A DNA stretch of 64,000 bases from Streptomyces sp. TLI_235. Lineage in GTDB: Bacteria > Actinomycetota > Actinomycetes > Streptomycetales > Streptomycetaceae. How positions within the stretch are numbered: position 1 is the first letter of the stretch; each line of letters starts with the position of its first letter. Below are positions 53,471 to 63,867 of the stretch, piece by piece. The notes below the pieces were generated by a model that made no database searches, was not told the origin of the DNA, and was given only the letters and a program-made list of their open reading frames with translations. The stretch is taken from assembly GCA_002300355.1 (NCBI GenBank), contig NSGV01000001.1:3100001-3164000 (forward strand), in the 5' to 3' direction. Made by a program: the position numbers and the translations under genes.

Positions 53471-54400
53471 ATGCAGCCGACCGTCCAGCCGGATCTCGCC
53501 GCCGTGCTCCGCACCGGCCCGTTCCATCTCGCCCTGCGCACCGCCATCGCCGCCCGCGGCCTCGCCCTGCAGCGGGTCCAGGAGCGCCTCGCCCGGCGCG
53601 GGGTCCGGGTCGGGGTCACCAGCCTCAGCTACTGGCAGCAGGGCCGGCGGCGGCCCGAACGCCCGGAGTCGCTGCGGGCGGTCGCCGCGCTGGAGGCGGT
53701 GCTCGACCTGCCGGAGCACTCGCTGACCCGGCTGCTCGGCCCGATCCGGGCGCCGGCCGGGCCCACCGGGCCGGCCAGCCTGCCGTACCGCGACCTGATC
53801 CGGCCGAGAAGCGCCGTCGACGGGCTGATCGAGGCGATCGCCGGCCCGCCCGACTCCGGGCTGCACACCGTGGTGCACATCGAGCGGATCCGCATCGACG
53901 CCCGGCGCCGGCTGGCCCGGCGGGACTCCCAGCACGCGCTGCGCGCCCACCGCGACGGGGTGGACCGCTACCTCGCCATCCACCAGGGCGACCCCGGCGC
54001 GGACCCGCGCCGGGTGGTCCTGCGCGCCGAGGAGAACTGCCGGCCCGGCCGGATCCGCCGCGACCCGGCGGCCGGCCTGCTGGTCGCCGAGCTGCTGCTG
54101 GACCGCCGGCTGCGCGCCGGTGAGACGCACCTGCTCGGCTACGGCTTCGACGACGCGCCGACCGCGACACCGAGCTGCGAGTACGTCCGCGGTTTCAACG
54201 CGGGCGCCGGCCAGTACGTCCTGCAGATCACCTTCCACCCGGCGGCGCTGCCCGTCCGCTGCCACCGGTTCGCCGTCCGCACACCGGGCGAGCAGCCGTA
54301 CGAGACGGAGGAGCTGACCCTGGACGGGCACCACGGCGTGCACCTGGTGGCGACCGGGCTGCCGCCCGGGCTGCTCGGCATCGGCTGGGCCTGGGACTGA
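53471..54400 (+). CDS. Putative transcriptional regulator, helix-turn-helix-like N-terminus
   Basis: 309 residues; only a distant XRE-like HTH is suggested (LRTAIAARGLALQRVQERLA, GVTSLSYWQQGRRRPERPES). The rest, including LRAHRDGVDRYLAIHQGDPG and RFNAGAGQYVLQITFHPAA-like sequence, resembles no family I can name. ATG at 53471 lies 5 nt after GGAGG. It is divergent from the protease operon across 226 bp and may control it; this is inferred from position only. Confidence 0.65.
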   Translation: MQPTVQPDLAAVLRTGPFHLALRTAIAARGLALQRVQERLARRGVRVGVTSLSYWQQGRRRPERPESLRAVAALEAVLDLPEHSLTRLLGPIRAPAGPTGPASLPYRDLIRPRSAVDGLIEAIAGPPDSGLHTVVHIERIRIDARRRLARRDSQHALRAHRDGVDRYLAIHQGDPGADPRRVVLRAEENCRPGRIRRDPAAGLLVAELLLDRRLRAGETHLLGYGFDDAPTATPSCEYVRGFNAGAGQYVLQITFHPAALPVRCHRFAVRTPGEQPYETEELTLDGHHGVHLVATGLPPGLLGIGWAWD

Positions 54401-54407
54401 CCGGACG

Positions 54408-55271
54408 TCAGCCCGCGGTGAACTCCAGCGTCAGGTGGTCGACCACCGCCCGGTACCCGAGCTTCTGGTAGATCGAGTTGCTGACCGGGTTGGTCAGGTC
54501 GGTGAAGAGCACCACCTCGGCCGCGCCGGCCGCCAGCGCGTGCGCCGAGGCGGCGGCGACGACACCGCTCGCGTAGCGGCGCCCGCGCAGGTCGACGGGG
54601 GTGAAGACCGGGCCGATCCGGGACATCCCGGCGACCACGGGGCTGGCGCCGGCGAAGGAGACCGGGCAGCCGCCGTCCTCCCAGACGTGCAGGCTGCCGG
54701 CGGCGATCCGGCGGTCGACATAGGCGCCGTGGTCGACCGGCCGCCTCTCGCCGATCTCGGCCATGAAGGCGGCCGACCACGCGACGAGCTGCTCCCGGTC
54801 GGCACGCCGCGCGGGCCGGGCGGCACCGGCGGGCACCGGGGAGGGGGCTTCCAGCCGGGCCAGCCGGTAGAGCCGCTCGTCCATGGCGCTCTCGGCCCGG
54901 ACGGCCCCCTCGGCGGCGGGCGGCCAGGCGGCGGCGAAGGCCAGGGCGGCCGCCCGCTCGCCGCCCGCCCCGGCCACGGGCCCGCGCCGGGCGTGCAGCA
55001 GCACGGCGAGTTCGGCCGCCGCGGCGGCGGACATCCGGCCGAGCCGCACCGGGAACGGCGGCGTGTGCGCGAAGGCGCCCTCGACCGGGCCGCCCGGCGC
55101 GGCCCGCCAGTGGCCGAACGCCGGGTCCGAGTCACCGAAGGCGTGCGGACCGTTCTTGGCGAGCCAGTCGAGCAGCGTGAGCAGCACGGTGTTCTCGGCC
55201 GGGTGTGCGGCGAGGAAGCCGCCGGCCTCGGAGAGGAAGGCGTCCGGGTCGTTCGTCAGCGTCCAGGTCAT
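54408..55271 (-). CDS. GNAT-family acetyltransferase
   Basis: A 287-residue protein. The C-terminal half is a GNAT domain (FMAEIGERRPVDHGAYVDRR, GPVFTPVDLRGRRYASGVVA with the R-x-x-G-x-A-like acetyl-CoA loop, and NSIYQKLGYRAVVDH). The N-terminal half resembles other actinobacterial GNATs (FLAAHPAENTVLLTLLDWLA) and may be a degenerate second copy. Substrate unknown. ATG at 55271 follows AGGA. It converges with the HTH gene, leaving only 7 bp between stops. Confidence 0.82.
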   Translation of the reverse strand: MTWTLTNDPDAFLSEAGGFLAAHPAENTVLLTLLDWLAKNGPHAFGDSDPAFGHWRAAPGGPVEGAFAHTPPFPVRLGRMSAAAAAELAVLLHARRGPVAGAGGERAAALAFAAAWPPAAEGAVRAESAMDERLYRLARLEAPSPVPAGAARPARRADREQLVAWSAAFMAEIGERRPVDHGAYVDRRIAAGSLHVWEDGGCPVSFAGASPVVAGMSRIGPVFTPVDLRGRRYASGVVAAASAHALAAGAAEVVLFTDLTNPVSNSIYQKLGYRAVVDHLTLEFTAG

Positions 55272-55311
55272 GCCCCATCCTGGCGCCGCGCACAACCCGT
55301 GCGCCTCCGAA

Positions 55312-57342
<2,031 letters not shown>

Positions 57343-57445
57343 GGGCCCATCCTTCCGCATCGCCGCGGGGGTGGCACAGTGCCGCGTCGTGGAACGACGA
57401 ATGATCGACGGCAGCGGCCGGTACGCCGAGCAGCGCCCCGTGCGA

Positions 57446-57637
57446 CTACTCCTTGGGGGTCTCCGGCTCCTCGACGAAGTCGATCTTCTTGAAGCGGCTG
57501 TTCATGGACTTCAGCAGGAACCAGGTGGCGATGCCGAGGGCCGCGAAGACGACGAAGCCGAGCAGGCCCGGGGTGACCTTGTTCTGGTCCAGGGCGAGGT
57601 CGGCGGCGAGGTGGGTGAGGTTCACGGGGGTGCTCAT
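57446..57637 (-). CDS. Small single-pass membrane protein next to mca
   Basis: 63 residues: a short N-terminus, one membrane segment ([20 protein letters not shown]) and a charged C-tail ([18 protein letters not shown]). Streptomycetes carry such a gene immediately after mca. The function is unknown. Start ATG at 57637; the AGAG just before it is a weak ribosome-binding site. It is 61 nt from mca in the same direction and may be co-transcribed. Confidence 0.8.
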   Translation of the reverse strand: MSTPVNLTHLAADLALDQNKVTPGLLGFVVFAALGIATWFLLKSMNSRFKKIDFVEEPETPKE

Positions 57638-57698
57638 CTCTCCATGGTGGCCCGGCCCTACACGGGCCGGGCCACCGGGGTGGCGCAGGGGGTGCGCG

Positions 57699-58568
57699 TT
57701 ACTTGCGCAGGCCCGCGAACAGGTCGTTCTCGGGCAGGTCGGTGTCGACGTGGGAGCGGACCAGCTCGTAGTCCTCGGTGGGCCACACCTCTCGCTGGAC
57801 GTCCAGCGGGACGCGGAACCACGGTCCGTCCGGGTCGATCTGGGTGGCGTGCGCGATCAGCGCCTTGTCGCGGATCTCGAAGAAGTCGTCGCAGACCACG
57901 CGGGTGGTGATCTCGCGCTCCTTGCGGCCGCTCTTCTCCCAGCCGGCGATCCACTCGCCGTACGGGGAGTCGTGCCCGTTCTCGCTGAGGTAGGCGTGCA
58001 GGGCGCGGATGCGGCCCATCGGGAAGCCGTGGTTGTAGTACAGCTTCTGCGGCTGCCAGGGCTCGCCGGCCTCCGGGTAGGCCTCCGGGTCGCCGGCGGC
58101 GTCGAAGGCCACCATGGTGATCTTGTGGGTCATGATGTGGTCCGGGTGCGGGTACCCGCCGTTCTCGTCGTACGTGGTGATCACGTGCGGGCGGAACTCG
58201 CGGATCAGCTTCACCAGGGTGCCGGCCGCGGTGTCCACGTCCTCCAGGGCGAAGCAGCCCTCGGGGAGCGGCGGCAGCGGGTCGCCCTCGGGCAGCCCGG
58301 AGTCGACGTAGCCCAGCCAGGCCTGGTCGACGCCGAGGATCTCCCGGGCGGCGTCCATCTCCTTGCGGCGCACCTCGTGGATGTTCTCCTCCACCCAGGC
58401 GTCGCCCTGCAGCTTCGGATTGAGGATCGACCCCCGTTCGCCACCTGTGCAGGTGGCCACCAGCACGTCCACCCCCTGGGAGACGTACATCGCCATGGTG
58501 GCGGCGCCCTTGCTGGACTCGTCGTCCGGGTGCGCGTGCACCGCCATCAGTCGCAACTGCTCGCTCAA
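57699..58568 (-). CDS. mca: Mycothiol S-conjugate amidase
   Basis: A 289-residue zinc enzyme of the LmbE/MshB family. The zinc motif is VHAHPDDESSKGAA (AHPDDE, about residues 11-16) with the third ligand in GYPHPDHIMTH (HPDH). It cleaves mycothiol conjugates of toxins to mercapturic acids, with cysteine-glucosamine-inositol recycled. Length and motifs fit Mca rather than MshB. TTG at 58568 is the only start that fits; the AAGGAA ribosome-binding site lies in the loop of a small hairpin (58571-58587). Confidence 0.94.
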   Translation of the reverse strand: MSEQLRLMAVHAHPDDESSKGAATMAMYVSQGVDVLVATCTGGERGSILNPKLQGDAWVEENIHEVRRKEMDAAREILGVDQAWLGYVDSGLPEGDPLPPLPEGCFALEDVDTAAGTLVKLIREFRPHVITTYDENGGYPHPDHIMTHKITMVAFDAAGDPEAYPEAGEPWQPQKLYYNHGFPMGRIRALHAYLSENGHDSPYGEWIAGWEKSGRKEREITTRVVCDDFFEIRDKALIAHATQIDPDGPWFRVPLDVQREVWPTEDYELVRSHVDTDLPENDLFAGLRK

Positions 58569-58570
58569 CG

Positions 58571-58587
58571 CCTGGTTTCCTTCCAGG
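58571..58587 (-). promoter_or_regulatory. Hairpin presenting the mca ribosome-binding site
   Basis: On the minus strand CCTGG (58587-58583) and CCAGG (58575-58571) flank the AAGGAAA loop, which is the Shine-Dalgarno sequence of the TTG-started mca gene. This could modulate translation. Confidence 0.4.
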
Positions 58588-58719
58588 TATGTCCGGTTCG
58601 TCGGGTCGGCTCCCCCGCCGACTCCGGCGCGGACGTGCCCCTTCTATAGTGACGGACTGAGGAGCCGCTCCATTCCCGCTTCCGCCCGAGCGCGCCTCGT
58701 CGAAAGGACCGAGCCGGAC

Positions 58720-59133
58720 ATGGACCCCAGCCGTACGACCGCAGCCCCGCCGGAGGGCCGGTACAGCCGACGCTCCGACGCCGAGGCGGACCGTCGGCTG
58801 CGGATCGCCGCCGTGGTCTGCGGCGTGCTGTTCCTCGGCGTGGTGGCCTGGCTGGGCACCTCGTACATCCTGCGCGAGAGCGTGATCAGCGGTACGGTGC
58901 CGTCCTTCGAGGCGGTGTCCGACCACGAGATGCAGCTGCAGCTGTCGGTGCGCAAGGAAACGGGCACCGCGGGTGTCTGCACGGTACGGTCGATGGCGGC
59001 GGACAAGTCCGTGGTCGGCCAGTACGACTTCCCGGTGCCGGCCGAGGGCAGCACCTGGTCGCAGGTGGTGACGCTGCGCACCACCGGCCGCGGGGTGACC
59101 GCCGAGCTGCTGGGCTGCACGCCGCGCCGCTGA
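58720..59133 (+). CDS. DUF4307 membrane protein
   Basis: A 137-residue protein: charged N-terminus, one membrane segment (LRIAAVVCGVLFLGVVAWLG) and an external domain (EAVSDHEMQLQLSVRKETG, AGVCTVRSMAADKSVVGQYD). Found next to mca and greA in Streptomyces. Function unknown. ATG at 58720 has AAAGGA about 13 nt upstream. It is divergent from mca. Confidence 0.85.
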   Translation: MDPSRTTAAPPEGRYSRRSDAEADRRLRIAAVVCGVLFLGVVAWLGTSYILRESVISGTVPSFEAVSDHEMQLQLSVRKETGTAGVCTVRSMAADKSVVGQYDFPVPAEGSTWSQVVTLRTTGRGVTAELLGCTPRR

Positions 59134-59432
59134 GCCGTCACCCGTCGGCGTGTGGGTGTTTCCCCTTTGCACATCTCCCCCTTCCGGGCGCATATTCGAG
59201 CGTATGGGCGGGCATCCCGTACGGAGTTGCCGCAGGGCCCTGCGGCAACCGGCCGGCGCCAATGCCCGCGAGCGCCCCTCCCACCGGGAGGCGGAAATTG
59301 TTAGGCTCGTGGTTTCGCCCCTTCCGAGCCCCAGTGCACGGGAGCGGGCGTTGCTTTGTAGTTACGACCGACAACATCTGCATCTGCTGACGATCAACCC
59401 TCAGCACAGCCCAGTACCGACGAGGAGCACCT
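59134..59432 (+). other. Intergenic region upstream of greA
   Basis: About 300 bp with the greA promoter. TAGGCT (59302-59307) is a possible -10 element in a less GC-rich patch (GGAAATTGTTAGGCT). No gene is evident. Confidence 0.45.
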
Positions 59433-59930
59433 GTGACCCAGACCAGCGAAGACGTGACCTGGCTCACTCAGTCCGGCTACGATCAGCTCAAGGCCGAGCT
59501 GGAGCACCTGACCGGTCCCTGGCGCAGCGAGATCGCCCAGAAGATCGAGGCGGCGCGCGAGGAGGGTGACCTCAAGGAGAACGCCGGCTACCACGCGGCC
59601 AAGGAGGAGCAGGGCAAGTACGAGGCCCGCATCCGCCAGCTCACCCAGCTGCTGGAGCGCGCCAAGGTCGGCGAGGCCCCCGCGGACTCCGGCATCGTCG
59701 CCCCGGGCATGGTGGTGACCGTCGCCTTCGACGGCGACGAGGACGACACCATGCGCTTCCTGCTCGGCTCCCGTGAGGTCGCCGGCGACGACCTGGACAT
59801 CTACTCGCCGCAGTCGCCGCTGGGCCGCGCCATCAACGGCAAGAAGGTCGGCGAGGACGCCACCTACGAGCTGCCGAACGGCAAGCAGGCCGGCGTGAAG
59901 ATCATCGAGGCCAAGCCGCACGCCGGCTGA
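59433..59930 (+). CDS. greA: Transcription elongation factor GreA
   Basis: A 165-residue GreA. The N-terminal coiled coil has the tip residues DLKENAGYHAAKEEQGKYEA that carry the catalytic acidic pair (D and E), and the C-terminal FKBP-like domain includes MVVTVAFDGDEDDTMRFLLG and SPLGRAINGKKVGEDATYEL. It rescues backtracked RNA polymerase. GTG at 59433 follows GAGGAG. A strong hairpin follows the stop. Confidence 0.97.
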   Translation: MTQTSEDVTWLTQSGYDQLKAELEHLTGPWRSEIAQKIEAAREEGDLKENAGYHAAKEEQGKYEARIRQLTQLLERAKVGEAPADSGIVAPGMVVTVAFDGDEDDTMRFLLGSREVAGDDLDIYSPQSPLGRAINGKKVGEDATYELPNGKQAGVKIIEAKPHAG

Positions 59931-59945
59931 GCCCGCGCACGCCAC

Positions 59946-59982
59946 GAGGGGCGGCCCCGGCATCGCGCCGGGGCCGCCCCTC
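59946..59982 (+). terminator. Terminator of greA
   Basis: A perfect 16-bp stem (59946-59961 with 59967-59982) and 5-nt loop between convergent stops at 59930 and 60002. Confidence 0.9.
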
Positions 59983-60001
59983 TGCTGTGTCCGCCCGCGG
60001 G

Positions 60002-60862
60002 TCAGCCGGCAGCGGAGCGGTACTTGCGGACCGACAGCCAGGAGAACACGGCCGTGATCACCAGCGACCAGACGATCGACACCGGCACGGCGTGCTGCAT
60101 CGGCCAGGCGTCGTCGACCGGGCCGACCTGGTTGCCGAACAGGTCGCGGCAGGCCTGGACGGTCGCCGAGAACGGGTTCCAGTAGGCGATGGGCTGGAGC
60201 CAGTCCGGCATCGAGCTGATCGGCACGAAGGCGTTGGAGATGAAGGTCAGCGGGAACAGCCAGATCAGGCCGGCCGAGGTGGCAGCCTCGGGGCTGCGGA
60301 CCGACAGGCCGATCAGCGCGCCGATCCAGGAGAAGGCGTAGCCCAGCAGGAGCAGCAGCCCGAACGCGCCGAGGGCCTCCCAGAAGCCCTCGTGGATGCG
60401 CCAGCCGACCAGCAGCGCGACCAGGGCGAGCACCAGCAGGATGAAGGCGGTCTGCACCAGGTCGGCGAGGGTCCGGCCGACCAGGACGGCCGAGCGGGTC
60501 ATCGGCAGCGAGCGGAAGCGGTCGACCAGGCCCTTGGTCATGTCCTCCGCGATGCCGGCCGAGGCGCCGGCGACCGCGAAGGTGACGGTCTGCGCGAAGA
60601 TGCCGGCCATCAGGAACTGGATGTAGGCGTCCTGGCTGGCCTGGGTGCCCGGGATCTGGATCGCGCCGCCCATCACGTACGAGAAGAGCAGCACGAACAT
60701 CACCGGCTGCATCAGCCCGAAGACCACGATCTCCGGGATGCGGAGCATCCGGCGCAGGTTGCGGCGGGCGATGACCCAGGAGTCGTGCAGGATCGCGGCG
60801 ACGCCGGCGCGCTGGCGCGGCACGGCCCGGCCGATGGCGTGCTCGGTGGTGGTGGTCGCCAT
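60002..60862 (-). CDS. ABC transporter permease (DrrB-like)
   Basis: A 286-residue ABC-2 permease with six hydrophobic segments and the family motifs MEPVMFV-like (IPEIVVFGLMQPVMFVLLFS), EDMTKGLVDRFRSLPMTRSA and PLTFISNAFVPISSMPDWLQ. It pairs with the ATPase upstream, whose stop is 1 nt away, so the two are co-translated. Such DrrAB exporters handle hydrophobic drugs in Streptomyces. ATG at 60862. Confidence 0.93.
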   Translation of the reverse strand: MATTTTEHAIGRAVPRQRAGVAAILHDSWVIARRNLRRMLRIPEIVVFGLMQPVMFVLLFSYVMGGAIQIPGTQASQDAYIQFLMAGIFAQTVTFAVAGASAGIAEDMTKGLVDRFRSLPMTRSAVLVGRTLADLVQTAFILLVLALVALLVGWRIHEGFWEALGAFGLLLLLGYAFSWIGALIGLSVRSPEAATSAGLIWLFPLTFISNAFVPISSMPDWLQPIAYWNPFSATVQACRDLFGNQVGPVDDAWPMQHAVPVSIVWSLVITAVFSWLSVRKYRSAAG

Positions 60863-60863
60863 C

Positions 60864-61868
60864 TCAGCTCTCCTTCCCGTGGCCGCGGCGGCCCCTGGGC
60901 TGCCGCTGCCCGTCGCCGTTCTCCTCGGCCTCGGTGGCGTGGCCGGTGAGCGACAGGAAGACGTCGTCGAGGGTGGGGCGGCGCAGGCCGATGTCGTCGA
61001 TCTCGATCGACCGGGTGTCGAGCTCCCGGATGACGTCGGCGAGCACCTTGGAGCCGCCGCTGACCGGGACGGTGATCCGCCGGGTGTTGCGCTCCACGGC
61101 CGGCTCGCCCCTGGCGTACGGGGTGAGCGCGGCGAGGGCCTCGGCGACCTCGTCCTTGCGGTGCACGACGAGTTCGATCCGCTCGCCGCCGATCTGCGCC
61201 TTGAGTTCGTCGGCGGTGCCGCGGGCGATCACCCGGCCGTGGTCGACCACCGCGATGTCGTGGGCGAGGCGGTCGGCCTCCTCCAGGTACTGGGTGGTGA
61301 GGAGCAGGGTGGTGCCTTGGTCGACGAGGGTCTCGATGACCTCCCACAGGGCGAGGCGGTTGCGCGGGTCGAGGCCGGTGGTCGGCTCGTCGAGGAACAT
61401 CACCGGCGGGCGGACGACCAGCGCGGCGGCGAGGTCGAGGCGGCGGCGCATGCCGCCGGAGTAGGTCTTGGCGGTGCGGTCTGCGGCCTCGGAGAGGTTG
61501 AACCACTCCAGCAGCTCCCGTGCGCGGGCCTTCGCGTCGCGGGCGCTCATCTGGTAGAGCTCGCCGACCATCTGGAGGTTCTCGCGGCCGGTGAGGTACT
61601 CGTCGACCGCGGCGTACTGGCCGGAGAGGCCGATCAGGCTGCGGACCCGGTTGGGGTGGGCGAGCACGTCCACGCCGGCCACCGCGGCACGGCCGGAGTC
61701 GGGGCGGAGCAGGGTGGTGAGCACCCGCACGGTGGTGGTCTTGCCCGCGCCGTTGGGGCCGAGCAGGCCCAGCACGGTGCCCTCGGGGACGTCCAGGCTG
61801 ACGCCGTCGAGGGCGCGGACGTCACCGAAGGTCTTGACCAGGTTCTCGGCTTGGATGGCTGGCGCCAT
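60864..61868 (-). CDS. ABC transporter ATP-binding protein (DrrA-like)
   Basis: A 334-residue ABC ATPase: Walker A LLGPNGAGKTTTVRVL, signature YSGGMRRRLDLAAALV, Walker B PPVMFLDEPTTGLDP and switch His in LLLTTQYLEEADRLA. The C-terminal DrrA-type extension (about 225-315) is present. ATG at 61868 is preferred over 61880, which lies too close to its ribosome-binding site. Two palindromic operators lie upstream, with no cognate regulator in the window. Confidence 0.93.
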   Translation of the reverse strand: MAPAIQAENLVKTFGDVRALDGVSLDVPEGTVLGLLGPNGAGKTTTVRVLTTLLRPDSGRAAVAGVDVLAHPNRVRSLIGLSGQYAAVDEYLTGRENLQMVGELYQMSARDAKARARELLEWFNLSEAADRTAKTYSGGMRRRLDLAAALVVRPPVMFLDEPTTGLDPRNRLALWEVIETLVDQGTTLLLTTQYLEEADRLAHDIAVVDHGRVIARGTADELKAQIGGERIELVVHRKDEVAEALAALTPYARGEPAVERNTRRITVPVSGGSKVLADVIRELDTRSIEIDDIGLRRPTLDDVFLSLTGHATEAEENGDGQRQPRGRRGHGKES

Positions 61869-61942
61869 GGCCTGCCTCATCTCCTGTTTGTCCGGTATGT
61901 CGTCTGATCGTCACACAGGAGCCCGGCCGGGCAGATCCCGAA

Positions 61943-61991
61943 TCTCGCGATGTATCGCGAGAGAATGGCAGCTTGCGATATATCGCGTCAA
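61943..61991 (-). promoter_or_regulatory. drrAB-type promoter with two palindromic operators
   Basis: Operator 1 has arms TCTCGCGAT (61943-61951) and ATCGCGAGA (61954-61962). Operator 2 is the perfect GCGATATATCGC (61975-61986). On the minus strand TTGACG (61991-61986), an 18-bp spacer and CATTCT form a plausible promoter; operator 2 lies in the spacer and operator 1 at the transcription start. The ATATCGCGAT-like sequence resembles PadR-family sites, which often repress DrrAB exporters; this is inferred. Confidence 0.65.
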
Positions 61992-62030
61992 GGGTCGGGG
62001 GGCGCGCGTCCCCGCGCGCGCCGGCCGGTC

Positions 62031-63242
62031 CTACTGGGAAACCACGTACCCCGCGGCGCGCAGCTCACCGGTCACCACCGCGCAGTGTTCCGGCCCCTTG
62101 GTCTCCAGGTGCAGGTCCACCTCGACCTCGGCCAGCCCCAGCCGGGGGTCGATCCGCACGTGCGCCACGTCCAGCACATTGGCGTCCACCCTGGTGAGCA
62201 CCGCCAGCAGGTCGGCCAGCGACCCCGGCCGGTCCGCCAGCCGCACCCGCAGCGAGAGGTAGCGGCCGGCCGCCGCCAGGCCGTGCCGCAACACCCGCAT
62301 CATCAGCTGCGGGTCGATGTTGCCGCCGGACAGCACCGCCACCACCGGGCCCTCGAAGGACTCCGGCTGCTCCAGCAGGGCCGCGATCGGGCTCGCCCCG
62401 GCCGGTTCCACGACGAGCTTGAGCCGCTCCAGGCCGACCAGCAGCGCCCGCGACAGCGCGTCCTCGGAGACCGTGCGGACCCCGTCGGCCAGCGTGTTCA
62501 CCACCTCGAAGGGGATGTCGCCGGGTCGGCCCACCATGATCCCGTCCGCCATCGTGCCGATCCGGGGCAGCGTCACCGGGTGCCCGGCCGCCAGCGAGGG
62601 CGGGTACGCGGCGGCGCCCGCCGCCTGCACCCCGACCACCCGCACGTCCGGCCGCAGCGGCTTCACGGCCGCCGCGATCCCGGCGATCAGCCCGCCGCCG
62701 CCCACCCCGACCAGGATGGTGCGCGCCTCCGGGCACTGCTCCAGGATCTCCAGGCCCACCGTGGCCTGGCCGGTCACCACGTCCCAGTGGTCGAAGGGGT
62801 GGATGAACACCGCGCCGGTCGCCTCCGACCAGCGCTGCGCCGCCCGCAGCGCCTCGTCCACGGTGGCGCCGTGCAGCCGCACCTGGGCGCCGTAGTCGCG
62901 GGTCGCCGCCACCTTGGGCAGCGGGGCCCCGGTCGGCATGAAGACGGTGGCGGGCACGCCGAGCAGCGAGGCGGCCAGTGCCACACCCTGGGCGTGGTTT
63001 CCGGCGCTGGCGGCGACCACTCCGCCGGCCTTCTGCACCGGGGTCAGCCCGGCGATCCGCACGTAGGCGCCGCGCAGCTTGAACGAGCCGGTGCGCTGCA
63101 GGTTCTCGCACTTGAGGTGGACGGGCGAGCCCACCAGCGCGGACAGGTACCGGCTGCTCTCCATCGGCGTCACCCGGGCGATCCCGGCCAGCATCTTCTG
63201 GGCGCCGCGGACGTCGTCGAGGGTGATCGGCCAGCTCTGCAT
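62031..63242 (-). CDS. ilvA: Threonine ammonia-lyase (catabolic/IlvA type)
   Basis: A 403-residue PLP fold-type II enzyme with a C-terminal ACT domain. The cofactor Lys is in LQRTGSFKLRGAYVRI, the PLP loop is ILVGVGGGGLIAGIAAA, and KVGATVDEAL-like binding follows (HGATVDEALRAAQRW). The ACT region is residues about 330-403 (YLSLRVRLADRPGSLADLLA). It deaminates threonine to 2-oxobutyrate for isoleucine synthesis. ATG at 63242 has TACGCT 7 nt upstream and no ribosome-binding site, so it is probably leaderless. Confidence 0.94.
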   Translation of the reverse strand: MQSWPITLDDVRGAQKMLAGIARVTPMESSRYLSALVGSPVHLKCENLQRTGSFKLRGAYVRIAGLTPVQKAGGVVAASAGNHAQGVALAASLLGVPATVFMPTGAPLPKVAATRDYGAQVRLHGATVDEALRAAQRWSEATGAVFIHPFDHWDVVTGQATVGLEILEQCPEARTILVGVGGGGLIAGIAAAVKPLRPDVRVVGVQAAGAAAYPPSLAAGHPVTLPRIGTMADGIMVGRPGDIPFEVVNTLADGVRTVSEDALSRALLVGLERLKLVVEPAGASPIAALLEQPESFEGPVVAVLSGGNIDPQLMMRVLRHGLAAAGRYLSLRVRLADRPGSLADLLAVLTRVDANVLDVAHVRIDPRLGLAEVEVDLHLETKGPEHCAVVTGELRAAGYVVSQ

Positions 63243-63375
63243 GCCGATCAGCGTACGGCCGCGGGCAGCCCCCGACCGGCAGCGCCGGACAGCGCCGGGC
63301 CTGTTCCCGGGTCGGGCCGGCGCGCGTACGCTGCTGGCTCCGAGCACCCGTACCGCTTCTGGAACGTGAGCCGCG

Positions 63376-63849
63376 ATGACGACCCCCTCGCCCCCGGCCG
63401 CCCCCGGCAACGACCCCCTCCACACCCAACTCCACTACCAGGTGGCGGTGTTCGCCCGACGGCTGGAGCAGGCCCGGCACGGCGCGGTCGGCTCGCTGGA
63501 CCGCGCCGCCTACCTGCTGCTGGACGAGCTGCAGCGGCACGGCCCGGCCAGCGTGAAGACCCTCGCGGAGGCGCTCGGCGTCGACTCCTCCACCGTCACC
63601 CGGCAGGCCGCGCCGCTCGTCGAGGCGGACCTGGTCGGCCGGGTCCCGTACCCGGCCGACCGGCGTGCCGTACATCTCGCGCTGACCCCGCTCGGCGGCC
63701 GGAGGCTCGCCGAAGTCCGGGCCGGGCGCGAGGAGTTGATGCGCCGCCTGACGGCGGACTGGCCCACCGACGAGCAGCGGGCCTTCTGCGCCCTGCTGGC
63801 CCGCTTCAACGACTCACTGGAGTCGTACTCGGCGGGCCTGCGGCCCTGA
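63376..63849 (+). CDS. MarR-family regulator
   Basis: A 157-residue winged-helix protein: AAYLLLDELQRHGPASVKTL, EALGVDSSTVTRQAAPLVEA and VGRVPYPADRRAVHLALTPL make a normal MarR domain. Ligand unknown. ATG at 63376. It is divergent from ilvA and converges on the metB-type gene; the ilvA promoter region is a candidate target. Confidence 0.88.
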   Translation: MTTPSPPAAPGNDPLHTQLHYQVAVFARRLEQARHGAVGSLDRAAYLLLDELQRHGPASVKTLAEALGVDSSTVTRQAAPLVEADLVGRVPYPADRRAVHLALTPLGGRRLAEVRAGREELMRRLTADWPTDEQRAFCALLARFNDSLESYSAGLRP

Positions 63850-63867
63850 CCGGGCCGCCGCCGGGAC

